Positions 1-7,165 are shown, numbered from the stretch's first letter. The stretch: 15,008 nucleotides of DNA from Candidatus Kuenenia stuttgartensis (GCA_943326025.2 CALPRR020000042.1:1-15008), one strand, 5' to 3'. The notes: a model not told the origin generated them from the sequence alone. Numbers and translations: made by a program.

Positions 1-2103
1 AATATTGATATTCACTCTAACAAACATGATTTAGAAGGAGTAATAGGATACATTAGCCAAGATGATTTATTAATTGAAGAACTTTCCGTTTTTCAAAATC
101 TATACTTCAATACAAAATTATGTTTTGACCAACTTTCAGAATTGTCAATCAATAAGAAAGTTGTTGAAGTTTTAAACGCTGTTGGACTAATTGATGTAAA
201 AGATCTTATCGTTGGTAATGTTTTGGATAAAACAATTTCAGGAGGACAACGAAAACGACTTAATATCGCTTTAGAATTAATTCGTGAACCTTCTGTTCTG
301 TTTGTTGATGAACCAACCTCGGGTCTTTCATCTAGAGATTCTGAAAACATTATGGATTTATTGAAAGAATTGGCATTAAAGGGAAAACTTATTTTCACCG
401 TTATTCATCAGCCATCTTCTGACATATTCAAAATGTTTGATCGACTAATCGTATTAGACAATGGTGGTTATCCAATTTTTGATGGAAATCCGCTTGAATC
501 GATCGTATATTTTAAAACACATATTCATCAAGTAAATGCTGAAGATAGAGAATGTAATTTATGTGGAAACGTTAACCCTGAACAAATTTTCAATATAATC
601 GATGCTAAAGTAGTTGATGAATTCGGAAACTTTACAAATACTAGAAAAACTTCACCAGACGAATGGAATGAATTATATAGGCAATATCAACATATAGTCA
701 ATAGTGAAAAAGTTAATGAAACTGACGAAAAATTATTGCCTTTAAAAACAAACAAACAATCCAATAAAAGAAATCAATTCAAGGTGTTTTTTAGTAGAGA
801 TGTGTTAAGTAAAATTGGAAATACACAATACATATTAATAAATTCGTTGGTTGCCCCTATTTTAGCTTTAATATTATCCCTATTTGTTAGATATTATAAA
901 AAGACAAATAGTTTAAGTGAATATTCGTTTTTTGAAAATGAAAACATTCCTCAATACCTTTTTATTAGTGTTATTGTAGCGCTATTTTTAGGTTTAACAG
1001 TTTCTGCCGAAGAAATCAATAAAGACAAGAAAATCCTTAAACGTGAAGAATTTTTAAATTTATCTAGAAGTAGTTATTTAGCTTCTAAAATTTCAATTCT
1101 GTTTTTAATATCAGCAATTCAAAGTTTCTTTTTTGTTCTAATTGGAAATTACATTTTAGAAATCAATAATATGTTACTTCCATTTTGGTTTGTATTATTT
1201 TCGATTTCTTGCTTGTCAAATTTAATGGGACTTAATATTTCAAGTGCATTTAATTCAGCCAAAGTAATATACATTGTTATCCCTTTATTGATAATTCCTC
1301 AACTTTTACTTAGCGGTGTAATTGTGAAATTTGATAAATTAAATCCAACTATTTCAAAAACCAATGAAGTTCCATTTATAGGAAATATGATGGCTTCTAG
1401 ATGGGCTTACGAAGCTATTGTAACTGAACAAGCAGCATACAATGAATTTAATAAGCAGTATTTCAAGCTTAAAAAAGCAAAAAGTAAAGCTGCATGGAAA
1501 AAAGATTATTGGCTACCGGAAATGAAAAATGCGCTAAATGGATCGAAGCAAATTTTACTTTTCAATGAAATAGCTAAAGAGCTGAATAATTGGGGAAATT
1601 TAAAATGTGAAAATTGCTTAGACGATTTAAAAAATATTTCTTATTTGTCAAAAAGTGAAAAAACACATAATTCAATTGCGAAATTCCTAAATGTATTAAA
1701 TAATCAGTATACTAATGAGTACAATAAATTAACTGTTGAGATAGATAATTTAACACAAAAACTAGGAAGCTCCAAATTTGAAAAATTACAAAATGAAAAT
1801 GAAAATCAAAGTATCTCCGAATTAGTTACAAATAAACGAGAAGTTGATAAAATCATTGCAACTGAAGATGAATTAATTCAAAAGTCAGATCCTATATACA
1901 TGAATCCTTCTGAATATTCATTTTTTGACACGCCTTTCTACAGCTCTTCTAAATTTGTATTTGGCATTGAAGTTTCAACATTTTGGGCAAATTGTTTAAT
2001 CCTTTGGATTATGACCATTTTGACTGGTATCGCTTTATATTATAATTGGTTGAAAAAAATTATCGATTACGTTCAATATATATTCAGTAAAAATAATGCA
2101 TAA
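1..2103 (+). CDS. ABCG-like ABC exporter, fused ATPase and permease (5'-truncated)
   Basis: The frame is open from the first base to TAA at 2101-2103, so the N-terminus and Walker A lie outside the window; the TTG at 142 is internal. About 700 codons are visible. Numbered from the first codon, the Q-loop is GYISQDD (16-22), the signature ISGGQRKR (79-86), Walker B VLFVDEPTSG (99-108) and the switch histidine H136 in VIHQPSS. A linker carries C185-x-x-C188 followed by GNVNPEQIFNII. About six hydrophobic membrane segments follow, five between roughly residues 275 and 445 and one near the C-terminus. A hydrophilic, coiled-coil-like insert of nearly 200 residues separates segments 5 and 6 and contains a second CxxC (536/539). 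The ATPase-before-permease order and large loop between helices 5 and 6 are ABCG-like. The protein should sit in the inner membrane; its substrate is unknown. Large proteins of this kind are common in Bacteroidota. Confidence 0.9.
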   Translation, partial: NIDIHSNKHDLEGVIGYISQDDLLIEELSVFQNLYFNTKLCFDQLSELSINKKVVEVLNAVGLIDVKDLIVGNVLDKTISGGQRKRLNIALELIREPSVLFVDEPTSGLSSRDSENIMDLLKELALKGKLIFTVIHQPSSDIFKMFDRLIVLDNGGYPIFDGNPLESIVYFKTHIHQVNAEDRECNLCGNVNPEQIFNIIDAKVVDEFGNFTNTRKTSPDEWNELYRQYQHIVNSEKVNETDEKLLPLKTNKQSNKRNQFKVFFSRDVLSKIGNTQYILINSLVAPILALILSLFVRYYKKTNSLSEYSFFENENIPQYLFISVIVALFLGLTVSAEEINKDKKILKREEFLNLSRSSYLASKISILFLISAIQSFFFVLIGNYILEINNMLLPFWFVLFSISCLSNLMGLNISSAFNSAKVIYIVIPLLIIPQLLLSGVIVKFDKLNPTISKTNEVPFIGNMMASRWAYEAIVTEQAAYNEFNKQYFKLKKAKSKAAWKKDYWLPEMKNALNGSKQILLFNEIAKELNNWGNLKCENCLDDLKNISYLSKSEKTHNSIAKFLNVLNNQYTNEYNKLTVEIDNLTQKLGSSKFEKLQNENENQSISELVTNKREVDKIIATEDELIQKSDPIYMNPSEYSFFDTPFYSSSKFVFGIEVSTFWANCLILWIMTILTGIALYYNWLKKIIDYVQYIFSKNNA

Positions 2104-2136
2104 AAAAAGAGCAACTAACATTGTTAATTGCTCTTT
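2102..2136. terminator. Shared intrinsic terminator between the ABC exporter and fabG
   Basis: A 9-bp stem AAAGAGCAA (2106-2114) pairs with TTGCTCTTT (2128-2136). Four inner pairs (TAAC 2116-2119 with GTTA 2123-2126) close a 3-nt loop after one C/A mismatch. Read on the minus strand, the stem runs directly into a T-tract (complement of the A-run at 2102-2108), so it is a good fabG terminator 21 nt past that stop. On the plus strand it begins right after the exporter stop but has a poorer U-tract, so it probably serves both converging genes and favours fabG. Confidence 0.8.
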
Positions 2137-2157
2137 ATAAAAAATATTATTTATTTA

Positions 2158-2904
2158 TTACATCAACATACCACCACAAACATTGATTGTTTGACCTGTA
2201 ATATAACCTGACATATCTGATGCTAAAAATACAGTTAAATCAGCTACATCTTTCGGTGAACCACCTCTTTTTAATGGAATTGAATTTCTCCAATCTTGAA
2301 CAACTTTTTGATCTAAAGCTCCAGTCATTTCTGTTTCGATAAAACCTGGTGCAATTGCATTGCAACGAATATTTCTTGAACCTAATTCTTGAGCGATAGA
2401 TTTAGTAAAACCAATTAAACCAGCTTTTGATGCTGCATAATTTGATTGACCTGCATTACCACTAACTCCAACAACTGAAGACATATTGATAATAGAACCT
2501 TTTCTAGCTTTCAACATTGGACGTTGAACAGCTTTTGTTAAGTTAAACGCAGATTTAAGATTTGTATTCATAACTTCATCCCATTGTTCTTCTGTCATTC
2601 TCATTAACAACGTATCTCTTGTGATACCAGCATTGTTTACTAAAACATCAATTGTTCCAAACTCAGCTACTACATCATCTACTAATTTAGATGCTTCGTC
2701 AAATTTTCCAGCATCAGATTTAAATCCTTTTGCAACACCACCATTAGCAGATAATTCTGTTTCTAATGCACGTGCTTTTTCTTCTGATGACAAATAAGTA
2801 AATGCCACTTTAGCACCTTGTCTTACACATTCTTCAGCAATTGATTTTCCAATTCCTCTTGAAGCTCCAGTGATTAAAACCACTTTATCTTGTAATAAAC
2901 CCAT
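2158..2904 (-). CDS. fabG: 3-oxoacyl-[acyl-carrier-protein] reductase FabG
   Basis: NADPH-dependent reduction of 3-oxoacyl-ACP to (R)-3-hydroxyacyl-ACP, the first reduction of each fatty-acid elongation round, in the cytoplasm. The 248-residue protein is the usual length for this classical short-chain dehydrogenase. Visible motifs: cofactor loop TGASRGIG (12-19), NNAG (90-93), and the catalytic tetrad N115, S143, Y156 and K160 (YAASK). The C-terminus ends in GGMLM, typical of FabG proteins that form tetramers. The ATG at 2904 gives the canonical short N-terminus and is preceded by an A/T-rich leader. No fab or acp genes are next to it, so the symbol rests on the sequence alone. Other SDR reductases such as PhaB-like acetoacetyl-CoA reductases share these motifs, but the overall match is best to FabG. 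Confidence 0.92.
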   Translation of the reverse strand: MGLLQDKVVLITGASRGIGKSIAEECVRQGAKVAFTYLSSEEKARALETELSANGGVAKGFKSDAGKFDEASKLVDDVVAEFGTIDVLVNNAGITRDTLLMRMTEEQWDEVMNTNLKSAFNLTKAVQRPMLKARKGSIINMSSVVGVSGNAGQSNYAASKAGLIGFTKSIAQELGSRNIRCNAIAPGFIETEMTGALDQKVVQDWRNSIPLKRGGSPKDVADLTVFLASDMSGYITGQTINVCGGMLM

Positions 2905-2949
2905 AATTGTAATTTTCTATTTTAGTAAAGCTTTTGGCTTTAGATTCTC

Positions 2950-2957
2950 AAAGATAA
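2950..2957 (-). promoter_or_regulatory. Candidate fabG promoter, -7 element
   Basis: On the minus strand this reads TATCTTTG, an exact match to the Bacteroidota -7 consensus TAnnTTTG. It lies in the 78-bp gap between the porin stop and the fabG start, giving a leader of about 40 nt. A small hairpin (TAAAGC/GCTTTA, 2926-2942) lies near the predicted start of transcription. I see no TTTG-type -33 element at 17-23 bp, so the assignment rests on the -7 box and position. Confidence 0.45.
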
Positions 2958-2982
2958 TAAAATTGTTAAAGTTGAATTAGAA

Positions 2983-4728
2983 TCAATTGAAGAAATCCCA
3001 AGTAATTCCTAATTGAATTAAGTTCTTTTGAATTGGATAACCTACCAATTGTTGGTTTAATCGATTGTTCCAAAAATATCCTATATTACTCATTCTTGCA
3101 TATATTCTAAATTCATTGATTGTAATTCCGAAAAATGCTCCAACATTCACCATACTTTCAATACTATTTTTAGATTGATTCAAAGTCATAACATCCAACA
3201 CTCTGTTATAATTCATCAGCTTATAATCTGAAATCCATGAAACATCTGCGCCGTATATGTATTCTAGTTTTTTAGATTTAAATGCCCTCCCTTTTCTAAA
3301 AATCCGTGCATTCAAATTATATTTTGGAACATATTGAAAGTTTGATGTTGGAAAAGAAAAAATAAATCTAGGCTGAATCGTGATTTTACGAAATATGTAA
3401 CTTCCAAAAACGGTTAAAGTCGTGTTAGAAAAACTTTTTAATGTATCATTCCTCCATGCAGAATCAATAAAAAAGTAATTATTGATCATCGTCAAAGATG
3501 AAGCTTCTACTCCTATTTGTTTTAATGAATCGAAAACATAATTCAATGATCCATCTAAGAATATTCTACTTTGTATTTGATAATTACTTAGTGTTGTTGC
3601 GTAATTATTTGAATAATAATAGCGTTGAAATGGAATAGGTAATTTTTGTTCAACTTTTCCATATATTGAAGCGTGTAATTTTGAAATTTTAGTCGAAACG
3701 GAAGTTTCATTGCTCCATTCATTTTTTGCTCCTATCAAATTAAAATTAAATGAATTGACAAGCGAATATTTCTTATTCAATACTTTCAAAGATGAGCTTA
3801 AATCAATTTCACTCGTATCATGATGGATTGAACTATTTTGTGTATTCCAATAACGATAGTTCAACAAAGCATCAACATAAACATTTCTTAGTTTTGTGAA
3901 AATACCAGCTCCATTTTTTAAGCTTGCTAATTGAAATTGATCTCTAGTAATAAAGCTATCAATGTAATAATGATTATAATTTGATAGACTTGTCATTTGC
4001 TCATTGTAAACTCTGTTGTCTATTTTCAGATGATGACGAGTAATCAATCCTAAAAAACGCAATGAATCTTTAAGCACGTTAAAATGATTATCAAATAGCA
4101 GATTAACATCCTTTTGTTCCGAATATGTTTTATTTGCAATTGAACTCAAAACATTTACATATTCTAAGCCATTCGATAAAATAGTTGAATCATTATAAAC
4201 ACCGCCATTTAACTTCGTTTTTTTATACGAATAATTTCCTTCTAATTTAAATGAATAAAATTTTCCATTACGTCTCAGATTTACTTGAAATGAACGAGAA
4301 GTAAAATCACTATTTTTCATTATCCCTTGAGAACTATTTTGGTTGATAAAAACATTTAACAATACATTTTTCTTAAACGCTTGTTCGTAATCAACGTTTA
4401 AGAGTTGAGTCCCTTTTGATCCAAATGAATAATTAAAACCAATATGCGGTAAAGCAGAAAATTTGAAAGATGGAGTAAGAGTATTTCCTTGTAGTAACTG
4501 AAATTGAGAATGATTCATTAAAAAATCATTCGTCAAATAAGTTTGATTTCCAAAACTTCCACCAGGAATATTTGTAAGAATTCCTGACACCTTAAGATCC
4601 ATAGAATCAATCGCACCAGATGAACGATAACCGTATTTTAAAGTGTCTTTTTCAGTATACACACCATTGATTTGGCCTTTGACAGTAAATGCAAGAGAAA
4701 AAAGAAAAAGAAAACTTAAACACTTCAT
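2983..4728 (-). CDS. Putative outer-membrane beta-barrel porin (Porin_10-like)
   Basis: The predicted 581-residue secreted protein starts with a signal peptide (MKCLSFLFLFSLAF, cleavage near VKG/Q at 18-19). The rest is rich in alternating polar and aromatic residues, with many predicted amphipathic strands and no helical membrane segments. The C-terminus ends LGITWDFFN, with the aromatic residues expected of an outer-membrane barrel strand. I chose the ATG at 4728 over the in-frame TTG five codons upstream because it puts the charged and hydrophobic signal segment right at the start. The overall pattern resembles the Bacteroidota putative porin family; this is recognition by style, not by a catalytic motif. 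The substrate is unknown. It sits between the rpsT terminator and fabG and probably has its own promoter; TACCTTTA at 4751-4758 (minus) is a weak candidate. Confidence 0.7.
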   Translation of the reverse strand: MKCLSFLFLFSLAFTVKGQINGVYTEKDTLKYGYRSSGAIDSMDLKVSGILTNIPGGSFGNQTYLTNDFLMNHSQFQLLQGNTLTPSFKFSALPHIGFNYSFGSKGTQLLNVDYEQAFKKNVLLNVFINQNSSQGIMKNSDFTSRSFQVNLRRNGKFYSFKLEGNYSYKKTKLNGGVYNDSTILSNGLEYVNVLSSIANKTYSEQKDVNLLFDNHFNVLKDSLRFLGLITRHHLKIDNRVYNEQMTSLSNYNHYYIDSFITRDQFQLASLKNGAGIFTKLRNVYVDALLNYRYWNTQNSSIHHDTSEIDLSSSLKVLNKKYSLVNSFNFNLIGAKNEWSNETSVSTKISKLHASIYGKVEQKLPIPFQRYYYSNNYATTLSNYQIQSRIFLDGSLNYVFDSLKQIGVEASSLTMINNYFFIDSAWRNDTLKSFSNTTLTVFGSYIFRKITIQPRFIFSFPTSNFQYVPKYNLNARIFRKGRAFKSKKLEYIYGADVSWISDYKLMNYNRVLDVMTLNQSKNSIESMVNVGAFFGITINEFRIYARMSNIGYFWNNRLNQQLVGYPIQKNLIQLGITWDFFN

Positions 4729-4759
4729 GTATCGATAGCTCAATAAAAGTTAAAGGTAT

Positions 4760-4782
4760 AAAAAAAGGGGCAAATGCCCCTT
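4760..4782 (-). terminator. Intrinsic terminator of rpsT
   Basis: A GC-rich 7-bp stem AAGGGGC (4765-4771) pairs with GCCCCTT (4776-4782) around a 4-nt loop. On the minus strand it is followed by seven T (A-run 4760-4766). It lies 25 bp past the rpsT stop and separates the tRNA-rpsT unit from the porin gene. Confidence 0.9.
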
Positions 4783-4807
4783 CAATATTTTCTAAGATCG
4801 TAACAAA

Positions 4808-5056
4808 TTATTTTTTGTTAACGAAAACTTGTAATCCTGATTTCAAGTTAGCTGCTTTGTTAGAATGAATAACATTAACTTTCGCTAATTTATCAATCAT
4901 TGCAATTACACTTGGTAATAAAGTCACAGCTTCGTCTTTAGTAGCTGCACGTAATTTACGTACCGCATTACGAGTTGTTTTGTGAACGTATTTGTTACGT
5001 AGTCTTTTAGACTCGTTTGATCTAATTCTTTTTTGTGCAGATTTATGATTTGCCAT
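4808..5056 (-). CDS. rpsT: 30S ribosomal protein S20
   Basis: An 82-residue, highly basic, all-helical protein beginning MANHKSAQKRIRSNESKRLRNK, the standard S20 N-terminus. S20 binds 16S rRNA in the body of the small subunit and is needed early in its assembly. The length is normal for the family and the ATG is followed by the usual Ala codon. Upstream is an A-rich leader (AATAATAAAGAAAAAA-type) without a Shine-Dalgarno site, as in many Bacteroidota ribosomal genes. The start lies only 37 bp from the 3' end of a tRNA-Glu gene on the same strand, with no separate promoter seen. It is therefore probably transcribed with the tRNAs and freed by tRNA processing. Confidence 0.97.
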   Translation of the reverse strand: MANHKSAQKRIRSNESKRLRNKYVHKTTRNAVRKLRAATKDEAVTLLPSVIAMIDKLAKVNVIHSNKAANLKSGLQVFVNKK

Positions 5057-5093
5057 TTTTTTCTTTATTATTATTTACAGAACTTAATCCTTG

Positions 5094-5165
5094 TAGCCCA
5101 TAGGAGAATCGAACTCCTGTTTCCAGGATGAAAACCTGATGTCCTAACCACTAGACGAATGGGCC
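5094..5165 (-). tRNA. tRNA-Glu (UUC), copy nearer rpsT
   Basis: On the minus strand a complete cloverleaf can be folded. The acceptor stem GGCCCAT pairs with ATGGGCT (the first pair is G-U) and the discriminator is A. The D arm is GTCTAGTGGTTAGGAC. The anticodon loop TTTTCAT carries anticodon TTC at 5130-5132. The T arm is AGGAG-TTCGATT-CTCCT. CCA is not encoded (the next bases are CAA), so it must be added after transcription. All 72 nt are identical to the second copy 117 bp away. Confidence 0.97.
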
Positions 5166-5210
5166 TTAATCCTTTTAATTAACCTTACAATATTTCAATT
5201 GCTACTTTTG

Positions 5211-5282
5211 TAGCCCATAGGAGAATCGAACTCCTGTTTCCAGGATGAAAACCTGATGTCCTAACCACTAGACGAATGGGCC
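5211..5282 (-). tRNA. tRNA-Glu (UUC), promoter-proximal copy
   Basis: Identical in all 72 positions to the tRNA-Glu at 5094-5165, with the anticodon TTC at 5247-5249. It is first in the transcription unit, about 48 bp downstream of a strong Bacteroidota-type promoter. The 5' leader just before it is repeated before the other copy, pointing to a recent tandem duplication of tRNA plus leader. CCA is not encoded. Confidence 0.97.
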
Positions 5283-5329
5283 TTAATCCTTTTCTTTCTC
5301 TTATTAAGCCGTTGCTCAATTTCGGAGTG

Positions 5330-5362
5330 CAAATATAAGCACGATTTTCTTTAATCTCCAAA
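5330..5362 (-). promoter_or_regulatory. Promoter of the tRNA-Glu/rpsT unit
   Basis: Minus-strand TATATTTG (5330-5337) matches the Bacteroidota -7 consensus TAnnTTTG exactly. A -33 TTTG (5359-5362) lies 21 bp upstream, inside the usual 17-23 bp range. Transcription should begin near 5323-5325, about 40 nt before the first tRNA. This is the only fully bipartite promoter with ideal spacing in the window, as expected for a stable-RNA gene. Confidence 0.75.
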
Positions 5363-5372
5363 TAAAAACAAC

Positions 5373-5411
5373 TTTTTTTTTATTTTTTTTTGATCAAAAG
5401 AATATTTTTTT
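5373..5411 (-). promoter_or_regulatory. Phased A-tracts upstream of the tRNA promoter (UP-element-like)
   Basis: On the minus strand runs of 9, 9 and 7 A occupy 5373-5381, 5383-5391 and 5405-5411. Their centres (about 5377, 5387, 5408) are about 10 and 21 bp apart, that is one and two helical turns. Such tracts just above a -33 box are expected to bend the DNA and may aid RNA polymerase binding. The function is inferred. Confidence 0.4.
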
Positions 5412-5414
5412 GAA

Positions 5415-5466
5415 AATCAATTATTTAAAAAATAATTTTTCGTTATTATTTTTTAAATAATTGATT
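5415..5466. repeat. 22-bp A/T-rich perfect inverted repeat after proS
   Basis: The left arm 5415-5436 pairs perfectly with 5445-5466 around an 8-nt loop. One C/G pair apart, the stem is entirely A/T. A GAAAA/TTTTC extension just outside (near 5412-5416 and 5469-5473) could add pairs with a bulge. It begins 12 nt after the proS stop. In the proS transcript it would form a long hairpin but is not followed by a U-tract, so it may be an mRNA 3'-end stabiliser, an atypical terminator or a protein-binding site. Confidence 0.7.
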
Positions 5467-5478
5467 AATTTTCTACTT

Positions 5479-6957
5479 CTAGTATGCTTTTGCAATAACA
5501 ACTCTTCTTTTTGAAGGTTTTCCTGTTACCATACAAACTCCTTCTTCATCTTCTGCATCTAATGGAATGCATCTAATTGTAGCTTGTGTTTCTTGCTTGA
5601 TTTTCTCTTCTGTTTCTGAAGTTCCATCCCAATGAACTAAATAGAAACCACCTTTTTCTTTTAATTGAGTCTTAAATTCTTCGTAAGTATCAACTTTATG
5701 AAAATTCTCCGTTCTAAATTTAGCGGCTCTGTTGTAAAGATTCGTTTGTATATCTTCTAATAAGTTGTGGATATAAGTTTCCAATCCTTCAAAGTCTACA
5801 ACTGTTTTCTCTTTCGTATCTCTTCGAGCGATTTCAATTTTACCGTTTTCTAGATCTCTAGGTCCCATTGCTAATCTTACTGGTACACCTTTCGTTTCAT
5901 ATTCAGCAAACTTCCATCCTGGACGTTTATTATCATCGTCATCGTATTTAAACGAAATACCCAACTTAGCTAATTTCGCTTTTAATTCAGCAGCTTTTGC
6001 CGAAATATTTGCTAAATCCTCCTCTGTTTTGTGAATTGGAACCATTACAACTTGAATAGGCGCCAATGCTGGAGGTAAAACCAATCCTTCGTCATCAGAA
6101 TGTGTCATGATTAAAGCACCCATTAAACGTGTTGAAACGCCCCAAGAAGTTGCCCATACGTGTTCCAATTTACCTTCATTATCTGCAAATTTTACATCAA
6201 AAGCTTTCGCGAAGTTCTGACCTAAAAAGTGAGATGTTCCAGCTTGTAATGCTTTACCATCTTGCATCATTGCTTCAATACAATACGTATCATCAGCTCC
6301 TGCAAAACGTTCACTTTCTGTTTTACGTCCTTTAATTACAGGCATTGCCATAAATTTCTCTGCAAATTCAGCGTAAACTTCTAACATTTGTTCCGTCTCC
6401 GCAATTGCTTCTTCTTTCGTCGCATGAGCTGTATGACCTTCTTGCCATAAAAACTCAGCTGTTCTTAAAAACAATCGAGTTCTCATTTCCCAACGAACAA
6501 CATTCGCCCATTGATTAATCAAAATAGGTAAATCTCTGTACGATTGAATCCAACCTTTATAAGTATTCCATATAATAGCCTCACTTGTAGGACGAACAAT
6601 TAATTCTTCTTCCAATTTAGCTTCTGGATCTACGATTAATTTTGAAGGATTATTTGGATCTGTTTTTAATCTGTAATGGGTTACAACAGCACATTCTTTC
6701 GCAAAACCTTCTGCATTTTTCTCTTCAGCTTCAAATAAACTTTTGGGTACAAAAAGAGGGAAATAAGCGTTTTGATGTCCAGTTTCTTTGAACATTTTAT
6801 CCAATTGAGCTTGAATTTTCTCCCATATTGCATAACCATATGGTTTAATTACCATACAACCTCTAACGCCTGAGTTTTCTGCTAAATCAGCTCTTGGTAC
6901 TAATTCATTGTACCATCTTGAGTAATCTTCTTCCCTTGTGCAATTTTTTTGTGCCAT
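5479..6957 (-). CDS. proS: Prolyl-tRNA synthetase, short archaeal/eukaryote-like type
   Basis: Class II synthetase that activates proline with ATP and charges tRNA-Pro in the cytoplasm. At 492 residues it lacks the large editing insertion of the E. coli-type enzyme, and it has the C-terminal extension of the archaeal/eukaryote-like type. Visible: motif 1 region (KPYGYAIWEKIQ, from 38), RPTSEAI (122-128), motif 2 (RWEMRTRLFLRTAEF, 155-169), GTSHFLGQNF (240-249) and motif 3 (GVSTRLMGALIMTHSDDEGL, 273-292). The anticodon-binding domain follows from about 302, and the C-terminal domain ends in the characteristic tyrosine (VVIAKAY). Only two cysteines (C463, C475) are seen where related enzymes often have a four-cysteine zinc site, so zinc is probably absent. 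The ATG at 6957 gives the expected short N-terminus. The stop is TAG. No neighbouring gene is clearly in the same operon. Confidence 0.96.
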   Translation of the reverse strand: MAQKNCTREEDYSRWYNELVPRADLAENSGVRGCMVIKPYGYAIWEKIQAQLDKMFKETGHQNAYFPLFVPKSLFEAEEKNAEGFAKECAVVTHYRLKTDPNNPSKLIVDPEAKLEEELIVRPTSEAIIWNTYKGWIQSYRDLPILINQWANVVRWEMRTRLFLRTAEFLWQEGHTAHATKEEAIAETEQMLEVYAEFAEKFMAMPVIKGRKTESERFAGADDTYCIEAMMQDGKALQAGTSHFLGQNFAKAFDVKFADNEGKLEHVWATSWGVSTRLMGALIMTHSDDEGLVLPPALAPIQVVMVPIHKTEEDLANISAKAAELKAKLAKLGISFKYDDDDNKRPGWKFAEYETKGVPVRLAMGPRDLENGKIEIARRDTKEKTVVDFEGLETYIHNLLEDIQTNLYNRAAKFRTENFHKVDTYEEFKTQLKEKGGFYLVHWDGTSETEEKIKQETQATIRCIPLDAEDEEGVCMVTGKPSKRRVVIAKAY

Positions 6958-6983
6958 TTTACTTGAAAATCGTTTAATGCTGG

Positions 6984-6991
6984 CAAAGTTA
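6984..6991 (-). promoter_or_regulatory. Candidate proS promoter, -7 element
   Basis: Minus-strand TAACTTTG matches TAnnTTTG exactly and lies 26 bp before the proS ATG, which would leave a leader of about 20 nt. No clear TTTG -33 element is seen at the usual distance. Confidence 0.5.
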
Positions 6992-7042
6992 AAAAATTAA
7001 GAGTAATATTTAAGTTCTTCTTCGCTTCTTTCTAAAATAAGA

Positions 7043-7107
7043 AAGTGAGTTTGAAATTGAGTATTAGAATAATCCTATTTTCCATTGACTCAAAAACAAA
7101 CTCACTT
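7043..7107 (-). terminator. Long composite hairpin, probable terminator of the helical-repeat gene
   Basis: An 11-bp arm AAGTGAGTTTG (7043-7053) pairs with CAAACTCACTT (7097-7107). A symmetric 3x3 internal loop follows, then six more pairs (TTGAGT 7057-7062 with ACTCAA 7088-7093), and the apical loop holds a small hairpin (minus TAGGA-TTA-TTCTA, 7065-7077). On the minus strand it starts 58 nt past the stop of the 509-residue gene and is followed by TTTCTTATTTT. A further 6-bp hairpin (CTTTCT/AGAAAG, 7028-7045) overlaps its 3' edge. It lies upstream of the predicted proS promoter, so it belongs to the preceding transcript and not to a proS leader. Confidence 0.6.
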
Positions 7108-7165
7108 AATTGGATGATAGATGTTTAATAATTTTAACTATATTATTTACTTCAACTCCAACAGA

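Larger units (their letters stand above)
5091..5293 (-). repeat. Tandem duplication of the tRNA-Glu unit, 117-bp period
   Basis: The segment 5091-5176 is repeated exactly at 5208-5293 (86 bp): the 72-nt tRNA, 3 nt after its 3' end and 11 nt of its 5' leader. The 31-bp spacers between the identical blocks have diverged. A 10-bp piece of the leader (minus AAGGATTAAG) occurs a third time at 5083-5092, just past the last tRNA and before rpsT. Confidence 0.9.

Noticed and set aside
142..144. TTG as the start of the ABC exporter
   Set aside because: The same frame is open back to base 1 and encodes the Q-loop region needed for a working ATPase, so the true start is outside the window.
93..398. Open frame of 101 codons on the minus strand
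   Set aside because: It is antisense to the Q-loop, signature and Walker B region of the ABC exporter, which is clearly coding on the plus strand.
5094..5282. tRNA-Glu genes as an integration site for a mobile element
   Set aside because: No integrase, no partial tRNA end at a distance and no change in gene content nearby; the repeat is explained by a simple tandem duplication.
6129..6335. Open frame of 68 codons on the plus strand
   Set aside because: It lies entirely antisense within proS and encodes no recognisable protein.
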